Shown here: positions 15,829-23,720 of the stretch, piece after piece
Layout of the letters: every line of letters starts with the position of its first letter
Position numbering within the stretch: the first letter of the stretch is position 1
NCBI GenBank assembly: GCA_964555735.1
Contig: CAZKTS010000091.1
Span: 1-40,872 of the forward strand
Source of the DNA: CAZKTS01 sp964555735
Lineage (GTDB): Bacteria; Actinomycetota; Acidimicrobiia; IMCC26256; PALSA-555
Length of the DNA: 40,872 nt
Reading direction: 5' to 3'
Translations under genes and position numbers: made by a program
Notes under the pieces: model-generated
The model's input: the letters and a program-made list of their open reading frames with translations, nothing else
Databases searched by the model: none
Told to the model about the DNA's origin: nothing

Positions 15829-17394
15829 ATGCCCGCGAGCCTCGACATCCTGGCGGTCCACGCCGACGCGCAGCCCGATGCGCCCGCGGTGCTCGTCGAC
15901 GCGGCCGGCGGCGCGCACCCGTCCGCGACGACCTTCGCCGAGCTCAACGCGATGGTGAACCGCCTCGCGCGCGCGTTCACGACGCTCGGGGCGACGGCCG
16001 GCGAGCGCCTCGTCTGGTGCGGGCCGAACTCCCTCGAGGTCCTCGTCACGATCCACGCCGCGCGGAAGGCCGCGCTCACCGCGGTCCCGCTGTCCTACCG
16101 CTTCAACGCCGAGGAGATGGCGTACGTCATCGACAACTCGGACGCGACCATCGTCGTGATCGACGCCGAGCAAGCGGGCGAGCTCGCGACCGTACGCGAC
16201 CAGCTCCCGAAGGTGCGCGAGATCATCGTGTTCGGCGGCGAGGTGCCGTCGGGCTGTCGCGCTTGGGAGGGCGTGCTCGCGGCCGAGTCGGCCGACGAGC
16301 CGGTGCTCGAGGAGGCCGATCGCTCGACGGCCGGTGCGTCGATGATCTACACCTCGGGCACGACCGGGAAGCCCAAGGGTGCGCTGCGCACCACCACCCA
16401 CCCGGAGACCGTGTTCGCGCTCCTCGGTCAGCTGCGGCTCCAGCCGGGCCAGGAGGTGCACCTCACCACCGGTCCGCTGTACCACTCCGGCCCGCTCGCG
16501 TGGGCGTCGCTCAGCCACACGCTCGGGTGCCCGATCGTGGTGCTGCGCCGCTTCGACCCGTCGGCCTGGCTGCGCCTCGTGCACGAGCACCGGGTCACCA
16601 ACACGTTCTCGGCGCCCACGCAGCTCAAGCGCATCGTCAACCTGCCCCCGGGAGAGCTGGCGCGCGCGGATGTCTCGTCGATGCGCTCACTCGTCGCGAA
16701 CGCGGCACCGGTGCCGTACGCGCTGAAGCAGGAGATCATCGAGAAGCTCGGTGACGGCTTCCTCTTCGAGGTGTACGGCTCGACCGAGCTCGGGGTCGTC
16801 ACCGTGCTCGAGCCCGAGGACCAGCTGCGCAAGCCCGGGTCGTGCGGCAGGCCCTACGGCGACATCGCGGTCAAGATCGTCGCGGACGACGGCACGGAGG
16901 CGCCCACGGGCGAGGCCGGCGAGCTCTTCATCCGCACCGGCCTGGCGATGGACGGCTACCACCGCACCGACGAGCGCCTGAGCGAGACCGAAGGCGGGGA
17001 GTGGAAGTCCGTCGGCGACGTCGCCTACGTCGACGACGAGGGCTACGTCTTCATCTGCGACCGCAAGAAGGACATGATCATCTCCGGCGGCGTCAACATC
17101 TACCCGGCGGAGATCGAAGCGGTGATCCACGCCCACGACGGGGTGCTCGACGTCGCGGTGTTCGGGATCCCCGACGACGAGTGGGGCGAGAGCGTCTACG
17201 CGGTCGTGCAGCCCAAGCCGGACGTCTCGCTCGACCTCACCGAGCTCGAGGCGTTCGTCGCGGAGCGACTGGCGGGCTACAAGCGGCCGCGTGCGTACGA
17301 GATGCGCGACGAGCTCCCTCGCACCGACGCGGGGAAGCTGCTGAAGCGGCTGCTCCGCGATGAGTTCTGGGAGGACCGCGAACGTGCGGTCTGA
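15829..17394 (+). CDS. Acyl-CoA synthetase, AMP-forming (FadD-like)
   Basis: A 521-residue ANL-superfamily enzyme. The phosphate-binding loop is YTSGTTGKPKG at residues 174-184, followed by the A5-type YGSTE motif. The hinge region GDVAYVDDEGYVFICDRKKDMIISGG and the C-terminal acyl-adenylate lysine in PRTDAGKLLKR are also visible. It activates a carboxylic acid as acyl-AMP and then forms acyl-CoA. The chain length or aromatic specificity is not clear. It lies 12 nt upstream of ADP-forming acyl-CoA synthetase subunit genes, an unusual pairing of two acid-activation chemistries. ATG 15829 was chosen as the first in-frame start after the divergent promoter. Confidence 0.9.
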   Translation: MPASLDILAVHADAQPDAPAVLVDAAGGAHPSATTFAELNAMVNRLARAFTTLGATAGERLVWCGPNSLEVLVTIHAARKAALTAVPLSYRFNAEEMAYVIDNSDATIVVIDAEQAGELATVRDQLPKVREIIVFGGEVPSGCRAWEGVLAAESADEPVLEEADRSTAGASMIYTSGTTGKPKGALRTTTHPETVFALLGQLRLQPGQEVHLTTGPLYHSGPLAWASLSHTLGCPIVVLRRFDPSAWLRLVHEHRVTNTFSAPTQLKRIVNLPPGELARADVSSMRSLVANAAPVPYALKQEIIEKLGDGFLFEVYGSTELGVVTVLEPEDQLRKPGSCGRPYGDIAVKIVADDGTEAPTGEAGELFIRTGLAMDGYHRTDERLSETEGGEWKSVGDVAYVDDEGYVFICDRKKDMIISGGVNIYPAEIEAVIHAHDGVLDVAVFGIPDDEWGESVYAVVQPKPDVSLDLTELEAFVAERLAGYKRPRAYEMRDELPRTDAGKLLKRLLRDEFWEDRERAV

Positions 17395-17406
17395 CGTCAC
17401 GCGCCC

Positions 17407-18054
17407 GTGACGACGCTCTCGGAGCACGAGTCGAAGCGGTTGCTCGCCGAGTTCGACGTTCCCTTCGCCCCGGAGCGCGTCGCGGCCGACGCCGACGCGG
17501 CAGTGGACGCGGCGCGTGCGCTCGGGTTCCCGGTCGTCGTCAAGCTCGCCGGCGACACGATCGCGCACAAGACCGAGCGCGGTCTCGTGCGGCTCCGCCT
17601 CGGCGACGAGTCGGCCGTTCGAGATGCCGCGTCCGAGCTGCTCGCGGTCGCGACTGCCGACGACGGCGATGTCGTGCTCCTCGTCGCGCCGATGCTCTCG
17701 GGCGCGCGCGAGCTCATCGCCGGTGTGCACGACGACGAGCAGTTCGGTCGGTGCGTGATGGTCGGTGTCGGCGGCGTGCTCACCGAGGCGCTCGGCGACG
17801 TGACCTTCCGCCTCGTGCCGATCGACGACCTCGACGCCCGGGAGATGATCGATGATCTCGGGGCCCAGGCGCTGCTCGGTCCGGTACGAGGTGAGCCGGC
17901 GCTCGATCGCGAGGCGATGGCGCGTGTCCTCGTCGGCCTCTCGCGGCTGGCGGTGGCGCGACCCGACGTCGTGGCGGTCGACGTGAACCCACTGATCGTC
18001 GTCGAGGGCCAGCCCGTCGCGGTCGACGCGCTCGTCGAGGTGGCCTCGCGGTGA
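17407..18054 (+). CDS. ADP-forming acyl-CoA synthetase, beta (ATP-grasp) subunit
   Basis: A 215-residue ATP-grasp protein of the acetate-CoA ligase (ADP-forming) type. His54 in AHKTERGLVRL matches the beta-subunit histidine that relays phosphate in this family. ELIAGVHDDEQFG and VGVGGVLTEALGDV are the usual following blocks, ending with the VDVNPL motif. The size is right for a separate beta subunit (~230). It works with the alpha subunit encoded next, whose start overlaps its stop. These enzymes interconvert acyl-CoA plus ADP and phosphate with acid plus ATP and CoA. Start GTG 17407 was chosen as the most upstream start after the fadD-like gene. Confidence 0.87.
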   Translation: MTTLSEHESKRLLAEFDVPFAPERVAADADAAVDAARALGFPVVVKLAGDTIAHKTERGLVRLRLGDESAVRDAASELLAVATADDGDVVLLVAPMLSGARELIAGVHDDEQFGRCVMVGVGGVLTEALGDVTFRLVPIDDLDAREMIDDLGAQALLGPVRGEPALDREAMARVLVGLSRLAVARPDVVAVDVNPLIVVEGQPVAVDALVEVASR

Positions 18055-19529
18055 GCCGCATCGATCCCGAGCGCTTCCGCCGCCTGTTCGAGCCGCGCGG
18101 CGTCGTCGTCGCGGGCGCGTCGAGCCACCCGGGGAAGTTCGGGTTCGTCGCGCTCCACAACATCCTCGCCAACGGCTACGAGGGCGAGGTGCACGCCACC
18201 AACCTCGAGGGTGGCGAGGTGCTCGGCGTCCCGACGGTGCGCTCGATCGACGACCTGGCCGCGGGTGCGGTCGTCGACCTCGCGTTCGTGTGCACGCCGG
18301 CATCGGCAAACCTGGAGCTGCTCCGGGCGTGCGCGCGTCGGGGGATCGGCGCGGCGTTCCTCACCTCGGCGGGCTACGGCGAAGCGGGCGACGACGGCCG
18401 ACGCGCCGAAGCCGAGCTCGTCGCCCTGGCCGACGAGCTCGACATCCTGCTGGTGGGTCCGAACGGCCAGGGGTTGGTCTCGACCCCGGCGCACCTGTGC
18501 GCGCAGATCGTGGCGCCGTACCCACCCGCCGGCGGCATCGGGATCGCGAGCCAGTCCGGCAACTTCGTGTCGTCGTTCCAGAACTACGCGGTCGCCAGCG
18601 GCGTGGGTGTCAGCCGCGCGGTCTCGGCCGGGAACGCGGCCGCGGTCGGCGTCCCCGACTTCCTCGAGTTCTACGCCGACGACCCCGCGACGCGCGTCGG
18701 CCTCGCCTACGTCGAGGGGACCAACGACGGTCGCCGGCTCTTCGAGCGCGTGCGCGACGTTGCCGCCCGCCAACCCCTCGTGCTGCTGAAGGGTGGTGCG
18801 ACGTCGGGCGGCCAGCGCGCCGCGGCGTCGCACACCGGCGCGCTCGCGACCGACGACCGCGTCTTCGACGGCATGTGCCGCCAGGCCGGCGTCACCCGCG
18901 CGTCGAACGTCGAAGAGGCGTTCGAGGCCGCGGCGACGTTCGCCACGCAACCGCTCCCGCGCGGCCCTCGCGTCGCGGTGCTCACGACGGCGGGGGGCTG
19001 GGGTGTAGTCACGGCCGACGCGATCACCCGCTCGTCGCTCGAGCTGGTCGCATTGCCCGACGACCTCCGGGACGCAGTCGACGAGCTGCTCCCACCCCGG
19101 TGGAGCCGTAACAACCCGATCGACCTCGCGGGCGGCGAGACGCGCGACACGATCCCGGACGTGCTCGGTCTCGTCGCGGGCCATCCCGACGTCGACGCGG
19201 TGATCTACCTCGGCCTCGGCATCCAGTCGAACCAGGCCCGCCTCATGCGGTCGGGGCCCTTCTTCCCCGACCACGGCCTCGAGCGGATCGTCGCCTACCA
19301 CGAGCGCCAGGACACCCGGTTCGCGGAGGCGGCCGCGGCCGTCTCCGACGCGACCGGGAAGCCGGTGCTCACCGCCACCGAGCTCGCGGTCGCGGACCGC
19401 GACAACGCGGGCCCGGCCGCGGTGCGCGCGAGCGGACGGCTCTGCTACCCGTCGTCTCACCGCGCGGTCGTGGCGCTGGAGCACCTGTGGCGCTACGCGA
19501 GCCACCAGGAACGGCGAGGACGCGCGTGA
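18051..19529 (+). CDS. ADP-forming acyl-CoA synthetase, alpha (CoA-binding) subunit
   Basis: A 492-residue protein with an N-terminal CoA-binding Rossmann domain (GVVVAGASSHPGKFG near 18-32). A succinyl-CoA-ligase-like flavodoxin domain follows. The phosphohistidine is His261 in ASHTGALA, the diagnostic motif of the family. A second flavodoxin-like domain follows (~305-470). GTG 18051 overlaps the beta-subunit stop. The beta-then-alpha order with split subunits contrasts with the fused Pat/Acs proteins of many bacteria. The acid substrate is unknown; the adjacent AMP-forming synthetase hints at a shared CoA-ester pathway. Confidence 0.88.
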   Translation: MSRIDPERFRRLFEPRGVVVAGASSHPGKFGFVALHNILANGYEGEVHATNLEGGEVLGVPTVRSIDDLAAGAVVDLAFVCTPASANLELLRACARRGIGAAFLTSAGYGEAGDDGRRAEAELVALADELDILLVGPNGQGLVSTPAHLCAQIVAPYPPAGGIGIASQSGNFVSSFQNYAVASGVGVSRAVSAGNAAAVGVPDFLEFYADDPATRVGLAYVEGTNDGRRLFERVRDVAARQPLVLLKGGATSGGQRAAASHTGALATDDRVFDGMCRQAGVTRASNVEEAFEAAATFATQPLPRGPRVAVLTTAGGWGVVTADAITRSSLELVALPDDLRDAVDELLPPRWSRNNPIDLAGGETRDTIPDVLGLVAGHPDVDAVIYLGLGIQSNQARLMRSGPFFPDHGLERIVAYHERQDTRFAEAAAAVSDATGKPVLTATELAVADRDNAGPAAVRASGRLCYPSSHRAVVALEHLWRYASHQERRGRA

Positions 19530-20917
19530 GCCCGACCCGCACCTTCGCGGTCATCCTCGCGGTCGTGGGGATCGGGTGCGGTGTCGCCGCGTTCCTGAGT
19601 CCCGACGACACCCGTCCCGCGGCCGCGACGAGCGACCTCGACACGCCCTTGTGGTCACCGCGGCGGGTACCCCAGCCGCTGGTCGACGCGGTGGGCGCGC
19701 AGCGGCTGCAAGCCGCGCTCACCGAGGCGACCGCGGGGACGCCGTCGTGCTTCGTCGTCGACGAGGGCGGCGCACCGATCGCTTCGCAGTCCGCCGACGT
19801 CGCGTTCATCCCGGCATCCACGCAGAAGCTCGTGACGGCTGCGGTCGCTCTCGCCGACCTCGGGCCCGACTTCCGGTTCGAGACGCGTGCGCTGGCGCCG
19901 GCGGCTCCTGCGGACGGCACGATCGAGAAGCTGTTCCTGGTCGGCGGTGGCGACCCGTTGCTCGTGACGCCGGAGGCCCAGGCCGCGCGCGACGAGATCC
20001 CGGAGCTACGGGGCACGCCGACCACCCCGATGGCTGCGCTCGTCGACGCCATCGTCGCGACGGGTGTGAAGCGGATCCCGGGCGGCATCGTCGCCGACGA
20101 CAGCCGCTACGAAGAGCTCCGCTACCTGCCCACGTGGAAGGACAGCTACCGCACCGACGGTCAGGTCGGGCCGCTCGGCGCGCTCACCGTCAACGGTGGC
20201 TTCGACCCGCTCCGACCTCCGGAGCCGGTCGCGGACCCCGCGCTCTTCGCCGCGCGCGAGCTCGAGGTGCTCCTCGAGTCGCGCGGCGTGTCGGTCGGTG
20301 GGTCACCGACGCGCGGCACGGCGCCGCAGGGCGCCGTCGAGGTGGGCAAGGTCCAGTCGCCCCCGCTCACCGAGGTGGTCACCGAGGACCTGACCACGAG
20401 CAACAACCTCGCGTCCGAGCTGCTGCTCCGCGAGATCGCGCTGAAGGTGACCGGCCAGCAGGGCACGACCGCGGGTGGCGCGCAGGCCGTGCTCGCCAAG
20501 GTCGCGGAGCTCGGCCTGCCGGCGGCGAACGTCACCTACGTCGACGGTTCCGGGCTGTCGCGCACCAACCTCAGCACCTGCAACCTCCTCGCCGCGACGC
20601 TCGACCTCGGCGAGCGGCCTGAGCTAGCGACGCTCTGGAGCGGGCTGTCGGTCGCAGGGGAACGGGGCACCCTCGTCGACCAGATCGAAGGACCGCTCAC
20701 CGGGAAGGTGCGCGGCAAGACCGGTTCGCTCGATGGCGTCACCGGCCTCGTCGGCATCGTCGACGTCGGCCGCCCGATCCGCTTCGCGTTCCTCGCCAAC
20801 GGCGAGTTCTCCGAGCTCGCGGGCATCGGCCTCCGGGGTCGGATCGCGGAGATCATCTCGACGTTCCCCGACGCGCCGCCGGCCGACCAGCTCGTCCCTG
20901 CGCCCACGGGCTCCTGA
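19526..20917 (+). CDS. dacB: D-alanyl-D-alanine carboxypeptidase/endopeptidase, PBP4 type (peptidase S13)
   Basis: A 463-residue penicillin-binding protein. The three active-site motifs are Ser98-x-x-Lys101 (STQK), Ser292-Asn-Asn (SNN) and Lys398-Thr-Gly (KTG). Residues 6-24 form an N-terminal membrane or signal segment. The long insert between SxxK and SxN is typical of the S13 class. It trims or cleaves peptidoglycan peptide stems outside the membrane. GTG 19526 overlaps the stop of the upstream gene. In mycobacteria a dacB gene is also found in a conserved block with tRNA-modifying genes, which fits the tRNA thiolase gene ~1 kb downstream. Function is clear; the carboxypeptidase/endopeptidase balance is not. 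Confidence 0.92.
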   Translation: MSPTRTFAVILAVVGIGCGVAAFLSPDDTRPAAATSDLDTPLWSPRRVPQPLVDAVGAQRLQAALTEATAGTPSCFVVDEGGAPIASQSADVAFIPASTQKLVTAAVALADLGPDFRFETRALAPAAPADGTIEKLFLVGGGDPLLVTPEAQAARDEIPELRGTPTTPMAALVDAIVATGVKRIPGGIVADDSRYEELRYLPTWKDSYRTDGQVGPLGALTVNGGFDPLRPPEPVADPALFAARELEVLLESRGVSVGGSPTRGTAPQGAVEVGKVQSPPLTEVVTEDLTTSNNLASELLLREIALKVTGQQGTTAGGAQAVLAKVAELGLPAANVTYVDGSGLSRTNLSTCNLLAATLDLGERPELATLWSGLSVAGERGTLVDQIEGPLTGKVRGKTGSLDGVTGLVGIVDVGRPIRFAFLANGEFSELAGIGLRGRIAEIISTFPDAPPADQLVPAPTGS

Positions 20918-20930
20918 GCGGCACCGCCGC

Positions 20931-20936
20931 TAACCT
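20931..20936 (+). promoter_or_regulatory. -10 element for leaderless transcript of the 20945 membrane gene
   Basis: TAACCT is followed by 8 nt and ATG 20945, with no Shine-Dalgarno between. It lies in the 27-nt gap after dacB. Confidence 0.45.
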
Positions 20937-20944
20937 CTCGCGCG

Positions 20945-21325
20945 ATGGCCGATCCGCCCACCGCCGCATCGGGTGACGCGACCTCGCGTCCTCCCACCGC
21001 GCCGCTCCCGCAGCTCGTGCTGGAGCTGCGCGACCTGGTCATCGACTACGTCAAGCAGGAGACGCTCGTCCCGATCCGCCAGCTCGGGCGCTACATCGGG
21101 TTCGGCATCGTCGGTTCGCTGCTGCTCGGTCTCGGCGTCGTGCTCCTCGGGGTCGGAGGGCTGCGGGCGCTCCAGACCGAGACCGGCTCGACCTTCACCG
21201 GCGACTGGTCGTGGGCGCCGTACTTCATCATGTTCGCCGTGCTCATCCTCGGCGGCGCGCTCACCTGGTGGGTGCGCGCGAGCCGACAGGAGCGCAAGCA
21301 GCGACGCGCCCTCGCCGGCGCGTAG
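20945..21325 (+). CDS. Two-helix membrane protein, holin-superfamily-like (DUF1469-type)
   Basis: A 126-residue protein with a polar, Pro/Ala-rich N terminus (1-25) and an amphipathic segment. Two membrane helices lie at about 50-72 and 80-108, and the C-terminal tail is basic. This resembles actinobacterial 'phage holin family' or DUF1469 proteins, which are chromosomal and not lytic as far as is known. It is the first of three small genes with short gaps. Function unknown; a role at the cell envelope is only suggested by topology. Confidence 0.7.
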   Translation: MADPPTAASGDATSRPPTAPLPQLVLELRDLVIDYVKQETLVPIRQLGRYIGFGIVGSLLLGLGVVLLGVGGLRALQTETGSTFTGDWSWAPYFIMFAVLILGGALTWWVRASRQERKQRRALAGA

Positions 21326-21338
21326 AGGAGAGGACGCC

Positions 21339-21554
21339 ATGGCGCGCACCGAGACCCGGCCGATCACACGGGACGACATCGAGGCGAAGCTGCGTGAGCT
21401 CCAGGGCACGACCGAGGCCGGCGCCGACGCGGCGCGCGGTGCGGGCATCGCCGCAGTCATCGGCGTGGCGCTGCTCGGCATCCTGCTCGCGTACCTGCTC
21501 GGGCGACGCAAGGGCCGCCGCCGCCGGACCATCGTCGAGATCCGACGGGTCTGA
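21339..21554 (+). CDS. Small single-pass membrane protein, unknown function
   Basis: A 71-residue protein. An N-terminal soluble helix (residues 8-30, beginning ITRDDIEAKL) is followed by a membrane helix at about 35-52 and a strongly basic tail (GRRKGRRRR), so the tail should be cytoplasmic. A GAGGAGAGGA Shine-Dalgarno stretch precedes ATG 21339. I do not recognise the family with certainty; it recalls DUF3618-like proteins that often accompany holin-like DUF1469 genes. Gap to the next gene is 2 nt. Confidence 0.65.
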   Translation: MARTETRPITRDDIEAKLRELQGTTEAGADAARGAGIAAVIGVALLGILLAYLLGRRKGRRRRTIVEIRRV

Positions 21555-21556
21555 GC

Positions 21557-21808
21557 GTGGCCCGGTACTCAGCCCTGCCCGCGAGCCGCACCGCCGCACT
21601 CGCCGCGCGGCTCGCGAAGACGGGCATGCGCCGGGGTGTGATGGAGGGTTCGCGCGGCTGGCTCTACGTGGGTGTGGCCGCGACGGCGTTCCGCGTCGCG
21701 CGTCGGGTGCTCGCCGAGCCCCAAGAGGTCGAGGTCTTCGAGCTGAAGCCCGGCGAGGCCGTGGAGATCCGAACCGTCACTCGCGGGAAGCGGGACCGCC
21801 GCCGGTAG
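21557..21808 (+). CDS. Small basic protein, unknown function
   Basis: An 83-residue, Arg- and Ala-rich protein starting at GTG 21557, 2 nt after the preceding stop. The middle (about 32-50) has a short hydrophobic stretch, RGWLYVGVAATAFRVARR, that could be membrane-associated. The C-terminal ~25 residues contain an acidic VEVFELKPGEAVEI segment. No known family is evident. Its TAG stop (21806-21808) also forms the TAG of the TAGCCT hexamer upstream of the sulfur-carrier gene. Confidence 0.6.
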   Translation: MARYSALPASRTAALAARLAKTGMRRGVMEGSRGWLYVGVAATAFRVARRVLAEPQEVEVFELKPGEAVEIRTVTRGKRDRRR

Positions 21809-21811
21809 CCT
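21806..21811 (+). promoter_or_regulatory. -10-like hexamer for the sulfur-carrier gene, overlapping a stop codon
   Basis: TAGCCT begins with the stop codon of the upstream gene and is followed by 9 nt and ATG 21821. The spacing is longer than at other genes here, so support is weaker. Confidence 0.4.
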
Positions 21812-21820
21812 TGGTTCCGC

Positions 21821-22021
21821 ATGAAGGTCATCCTGCGGAACCCGAAGCGTGAGGTCGAGGTCGACGGCGCCGCAACGGTCACCGCGCTGCTGCGCCGCCT
21901 CGAGGTGAACCCCGAGACCGTCCTCGTGATCGCGGGCGGCGAGCTGGTCCCGAAGGACGCCCGGCTCGACGGCGTCGACGTCGTGGAGATCCGGCCGGTG
22001 ATGTCGGGCGGTGCGTGGTGA
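21821..22021 (+). CDS. ThiS/MoaD-like ubiquitin-fold sulfur carrier (TtuB-like) with a C-terminal extension after Gly-Gly
   Basis: A 66-residue beta-grasp protein. It has the ThiS/MoaD layout: a first beta hairpin MKVILRNPKREVEV, a helix ATVTALLRRLEV, VIAGGELVPKDARL and a final VEIRPVMSGG. Such proteins carry sulfur as a C-terminal thiocarboxylate. The TtuA-type tRNA thiolase gene overlaps its 3' end, so it most likely supplies sulfur for 2-thiolation of tRNA, as TtuB does in Thermus. The protein ends GGAW, not GG, so the last two residues must be removed before activation. ATG 21821 is the only plausible start. Confidence 0.85.
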   Translation: MKVILRNPKREVEVDGAATVTALLRRLEVNPETVLVIAGGELVPKDARLDGVDVVEIRPVMSGGAW

Positions 22022-22926
22022 AGTGCCGGGTGTGCCGCGGTCCCGCGGTCATCGATGTCCGTCGGCACAACGCAGCATTCTGCGGCGACCACTTCGTGAC
22101 GCACTGCCGCGAGCAGGTGCGCACGGCCATCAAGGACCAGGCGATGATCGGTCCCGGGGAGCGGGTCGTGGTCGCGGTCTCGGGCGGCAAGGACTCGCTC
22201 GCCCTCTGGGACCTCCTCCTCGACCTCGACTACGACGCCGAGGGCCTCTACCTGGGTCTGGGCATCGGCGAGTACTCCGACGAGTCGGGGCACTACGCGC
22301 GTGCATACGCCGAGAGCCGCGGCGCCAAGCTGCACGAGGTGGATCTCGAGACGGATGCCGGCTTCACGATCCCGGTCGCGGCCGACGTCACCCATCGGTC
22401 ACCGTGCGGTGCGTGCGGTCTCTCGAAGCGACACCTCTTCAACTCGTTCGCGCTGGAGCGCGGCTTCGACGTCGTGGCTACGGGGCACAACCTCGACGAC
22501 GAGGCCGCGGTGCTCCTCGGCAACGTCTTGCGCTGGGACGCCGGCTACCTCGGCCGACAGCACCCGGTGCTGCCGGCGACCCCTGGCTTCGCGCGGAAGG
22601 TGAAGCCGCTCTATCGGGTCGGCGAGCGCGAGATGGCCGCCTACTGCGTGATCCGAGGCATCGAGTACCAGGTCGAGGAGTGCCCGATGGCTGCGGGCAA
22701 CCGCCACCTCGGCTACAAGGAGGTCCTGAACGCGCTCGAGGACCGCTCGCCGGGGGCGAAGGCGTCGTTCCTCTTCGGGTTCCTCGCCCGTGGCCACGAG
22801 CGCTTCGCCGACGCGTCGGCCGAGGACCGCACCGAGCTCCGGCCGTGTCGCTCGTGTGGGTCGCCGACCACCGTCGAGACCTGTGCGTTCTGCAGCCTCC
22901 AGGTCCGCGTCGCCGAGCGCGCCTGA
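22015..22926 (+). CDS. ttuA: TtuA-type tRNA 2-thiolation enzyme (TIGR00269 family)
   Basis: A 303-residue ATP-pyrophosphatase thiolase. The N-terminal zinc finger uses Cys4, Cys7, Cys23 and His26. The PP-loop is SGGKDS at residues 56-61. Fe-S ligands are Cys131 and Cys134 in PCGACG, with the third cysteine in EECPMA. A C-terminal zinc finger uses CRSCG and CAFC. This Zn / PP-loop / Fe-S / Zn order is that of TtuA, which adds sulfur to a tRNA uridine (T54 in Thermus) using TtuB thiocarboxylate. The start is GTG 22015 or GTG 22018; the latter gives a GTGA overlap with the sulfur-carrier stop. The tRNA position modified here is inferred, since related enzymes (Ncs6/CtuA) thiolate U34. Confidence 0.9.
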   Translation: MVKCRVCRGPAVIDVRRHNAAFCGDHFVTHCREQVRTAIKDQAMIGPGERVVVAVSGGKDSLALWDLLLDLDYDAEGLYLGLGIGEYSDESGHYARAYAESRGAKLHEVDLETDAGFTIPVAADVTHRSPCGACGLSKRHLFNSFALERGFDVVATGHNLDDEAAVLLGNVLRWDAGYLGRQHPVLPATPGFARKVKPLYRVGEREMAAYCVIRGIEYQVEECPMAAGNRHLGYKEVLNALEDRSPGAKASFLFGFLARGHERFADASAEDRTELRPCRSCGSPTTVETCAFCSLQVRVAERA

Positions 22927-22933
22927 GCCGATC

Positions 22934-23716
22934 GTGGGTGCACCCTTCCGCGCGGGCGACCGCGTCCTGCTCACCGACAACAAGCGGCGACGTCATCTCG
23001 TGACGCTCGCCGACGGCGGCGAGCTCCACCTCCACACCGGCGTGCTGCGTCACGACGACCTCATCGGGCGCGACGAGGGCAGCACGGTCCAGACCACGAT
23101 GGGTGCGCGCCTGGTCGCGGTGCGACCGACCCTCGGCGAGTACGTCCTCGAGATGCCGCGGGGCGCGCAGGTCATCTACCCCAAGGACCTCGGTCCGATC
23201 CTGATGCTCGCCGACATCGCGCCGGGGTGCCGAGTGCTGGAGAGCGGGGTCGGCTCGGGCGCGCTCACCATGGCGCTCTTGCGCGCCGTCGGCCCGTCAG
23301 GCTCGGTCCTCGGCTACGAGCTGCGCGACGACTTCGCCGCGCGCGCGCAGCGCAACGTCGAGGGCTTCCTGGGTGCGGACGTGCCGCTCACCATCGAGGT
23401 GCGCGACGTCTACGACGGCATCGACGTCGACGACCTCGACCGTGTCGTGCTCGACCTGCCCGAGCCGTGGCGCGTCGTCAAGCATGCGGAGCGCGCGCTG
23501 CGACCCGGCGGGATCTTCCTCGCCTACCTGCCGACGATCGGCCAGGTCGCGCGTCTGCGCGAGGAGCTCGACTCCTCGCCGTTCGGGATGGCGCAGTCGC
23601 TCGAGGTGCTCCACCGCGGGTGGCACGTCGAAGGGCAGTCGGTGCGCCCCGACCACCGCATGGTGGCGCACACCGGATTCCTGACCGTCGCGCGTCTCCT
23701 GGCACCCGTACCTTGA
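22934..23716 (+). CDS. trmI: tRNA (adenine-58-N1)-methyltransferase
   Basis: A 260-residue TrmI-type enzyme. The N-terminal ~65 residues form the small beta domain of the family, followed by the linker IYPKDLGPI and a Rossmann methyltransferase domain. SAM motif I is VLESGVGSGALT, and DRVVLDLPEPW is the motif IV region. TrmI makes m1A58 in the T loop of tRNAs. A trmI orthologue adjoins the proteasome locus in mycobacteria (Rv2118c), which supports the call. GTG 22934 was chosen because it follows the ttuA stop by 7 nt and gives the normal N terminus. The longer upstream frame runs into ttuA. Confidence 0.93.
   Translation: MGAPFRAGDRVLLTDNKRRRHLVTLADGGELHLHTGVLRHDDLIGRDEGSTVQTTMGARLVAVRPTLGEYVLEMPRGAQVIYPKDLGPILMLADIAPGCRVLESGVGSGALTMALLRAVGPSGSVLGYELRDDFAARAQRNVEGFLGADVPLTIEVRDVYDGIDVDDLDRVVLDLPEPWRVVKHAERALRPGGIFLAYLPTIGQVARLREELDSSPFGMAQSLEVLHRGWHVEGQSVRPDHRMVAHTGFLTVARLLAPVP
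23709..23714 (+). promoter_or_regulatory. -10 element for leaderless marP-like transcript
   Basis: TACCTT is followed by exactly 6 nt and GTG 23721. It overlaps the 3' end of trmI. Confidence 0.5.
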
Positions 23717-23720
23717 CGGC

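Noticed and set aside
21321..21340. Holin-like gene as a sign of a prophage
   Set aside because: No lysin, integrase or structural phage genes are near, codon use is host-like, and such proteins are common chromosomal genes in actinobacteria.
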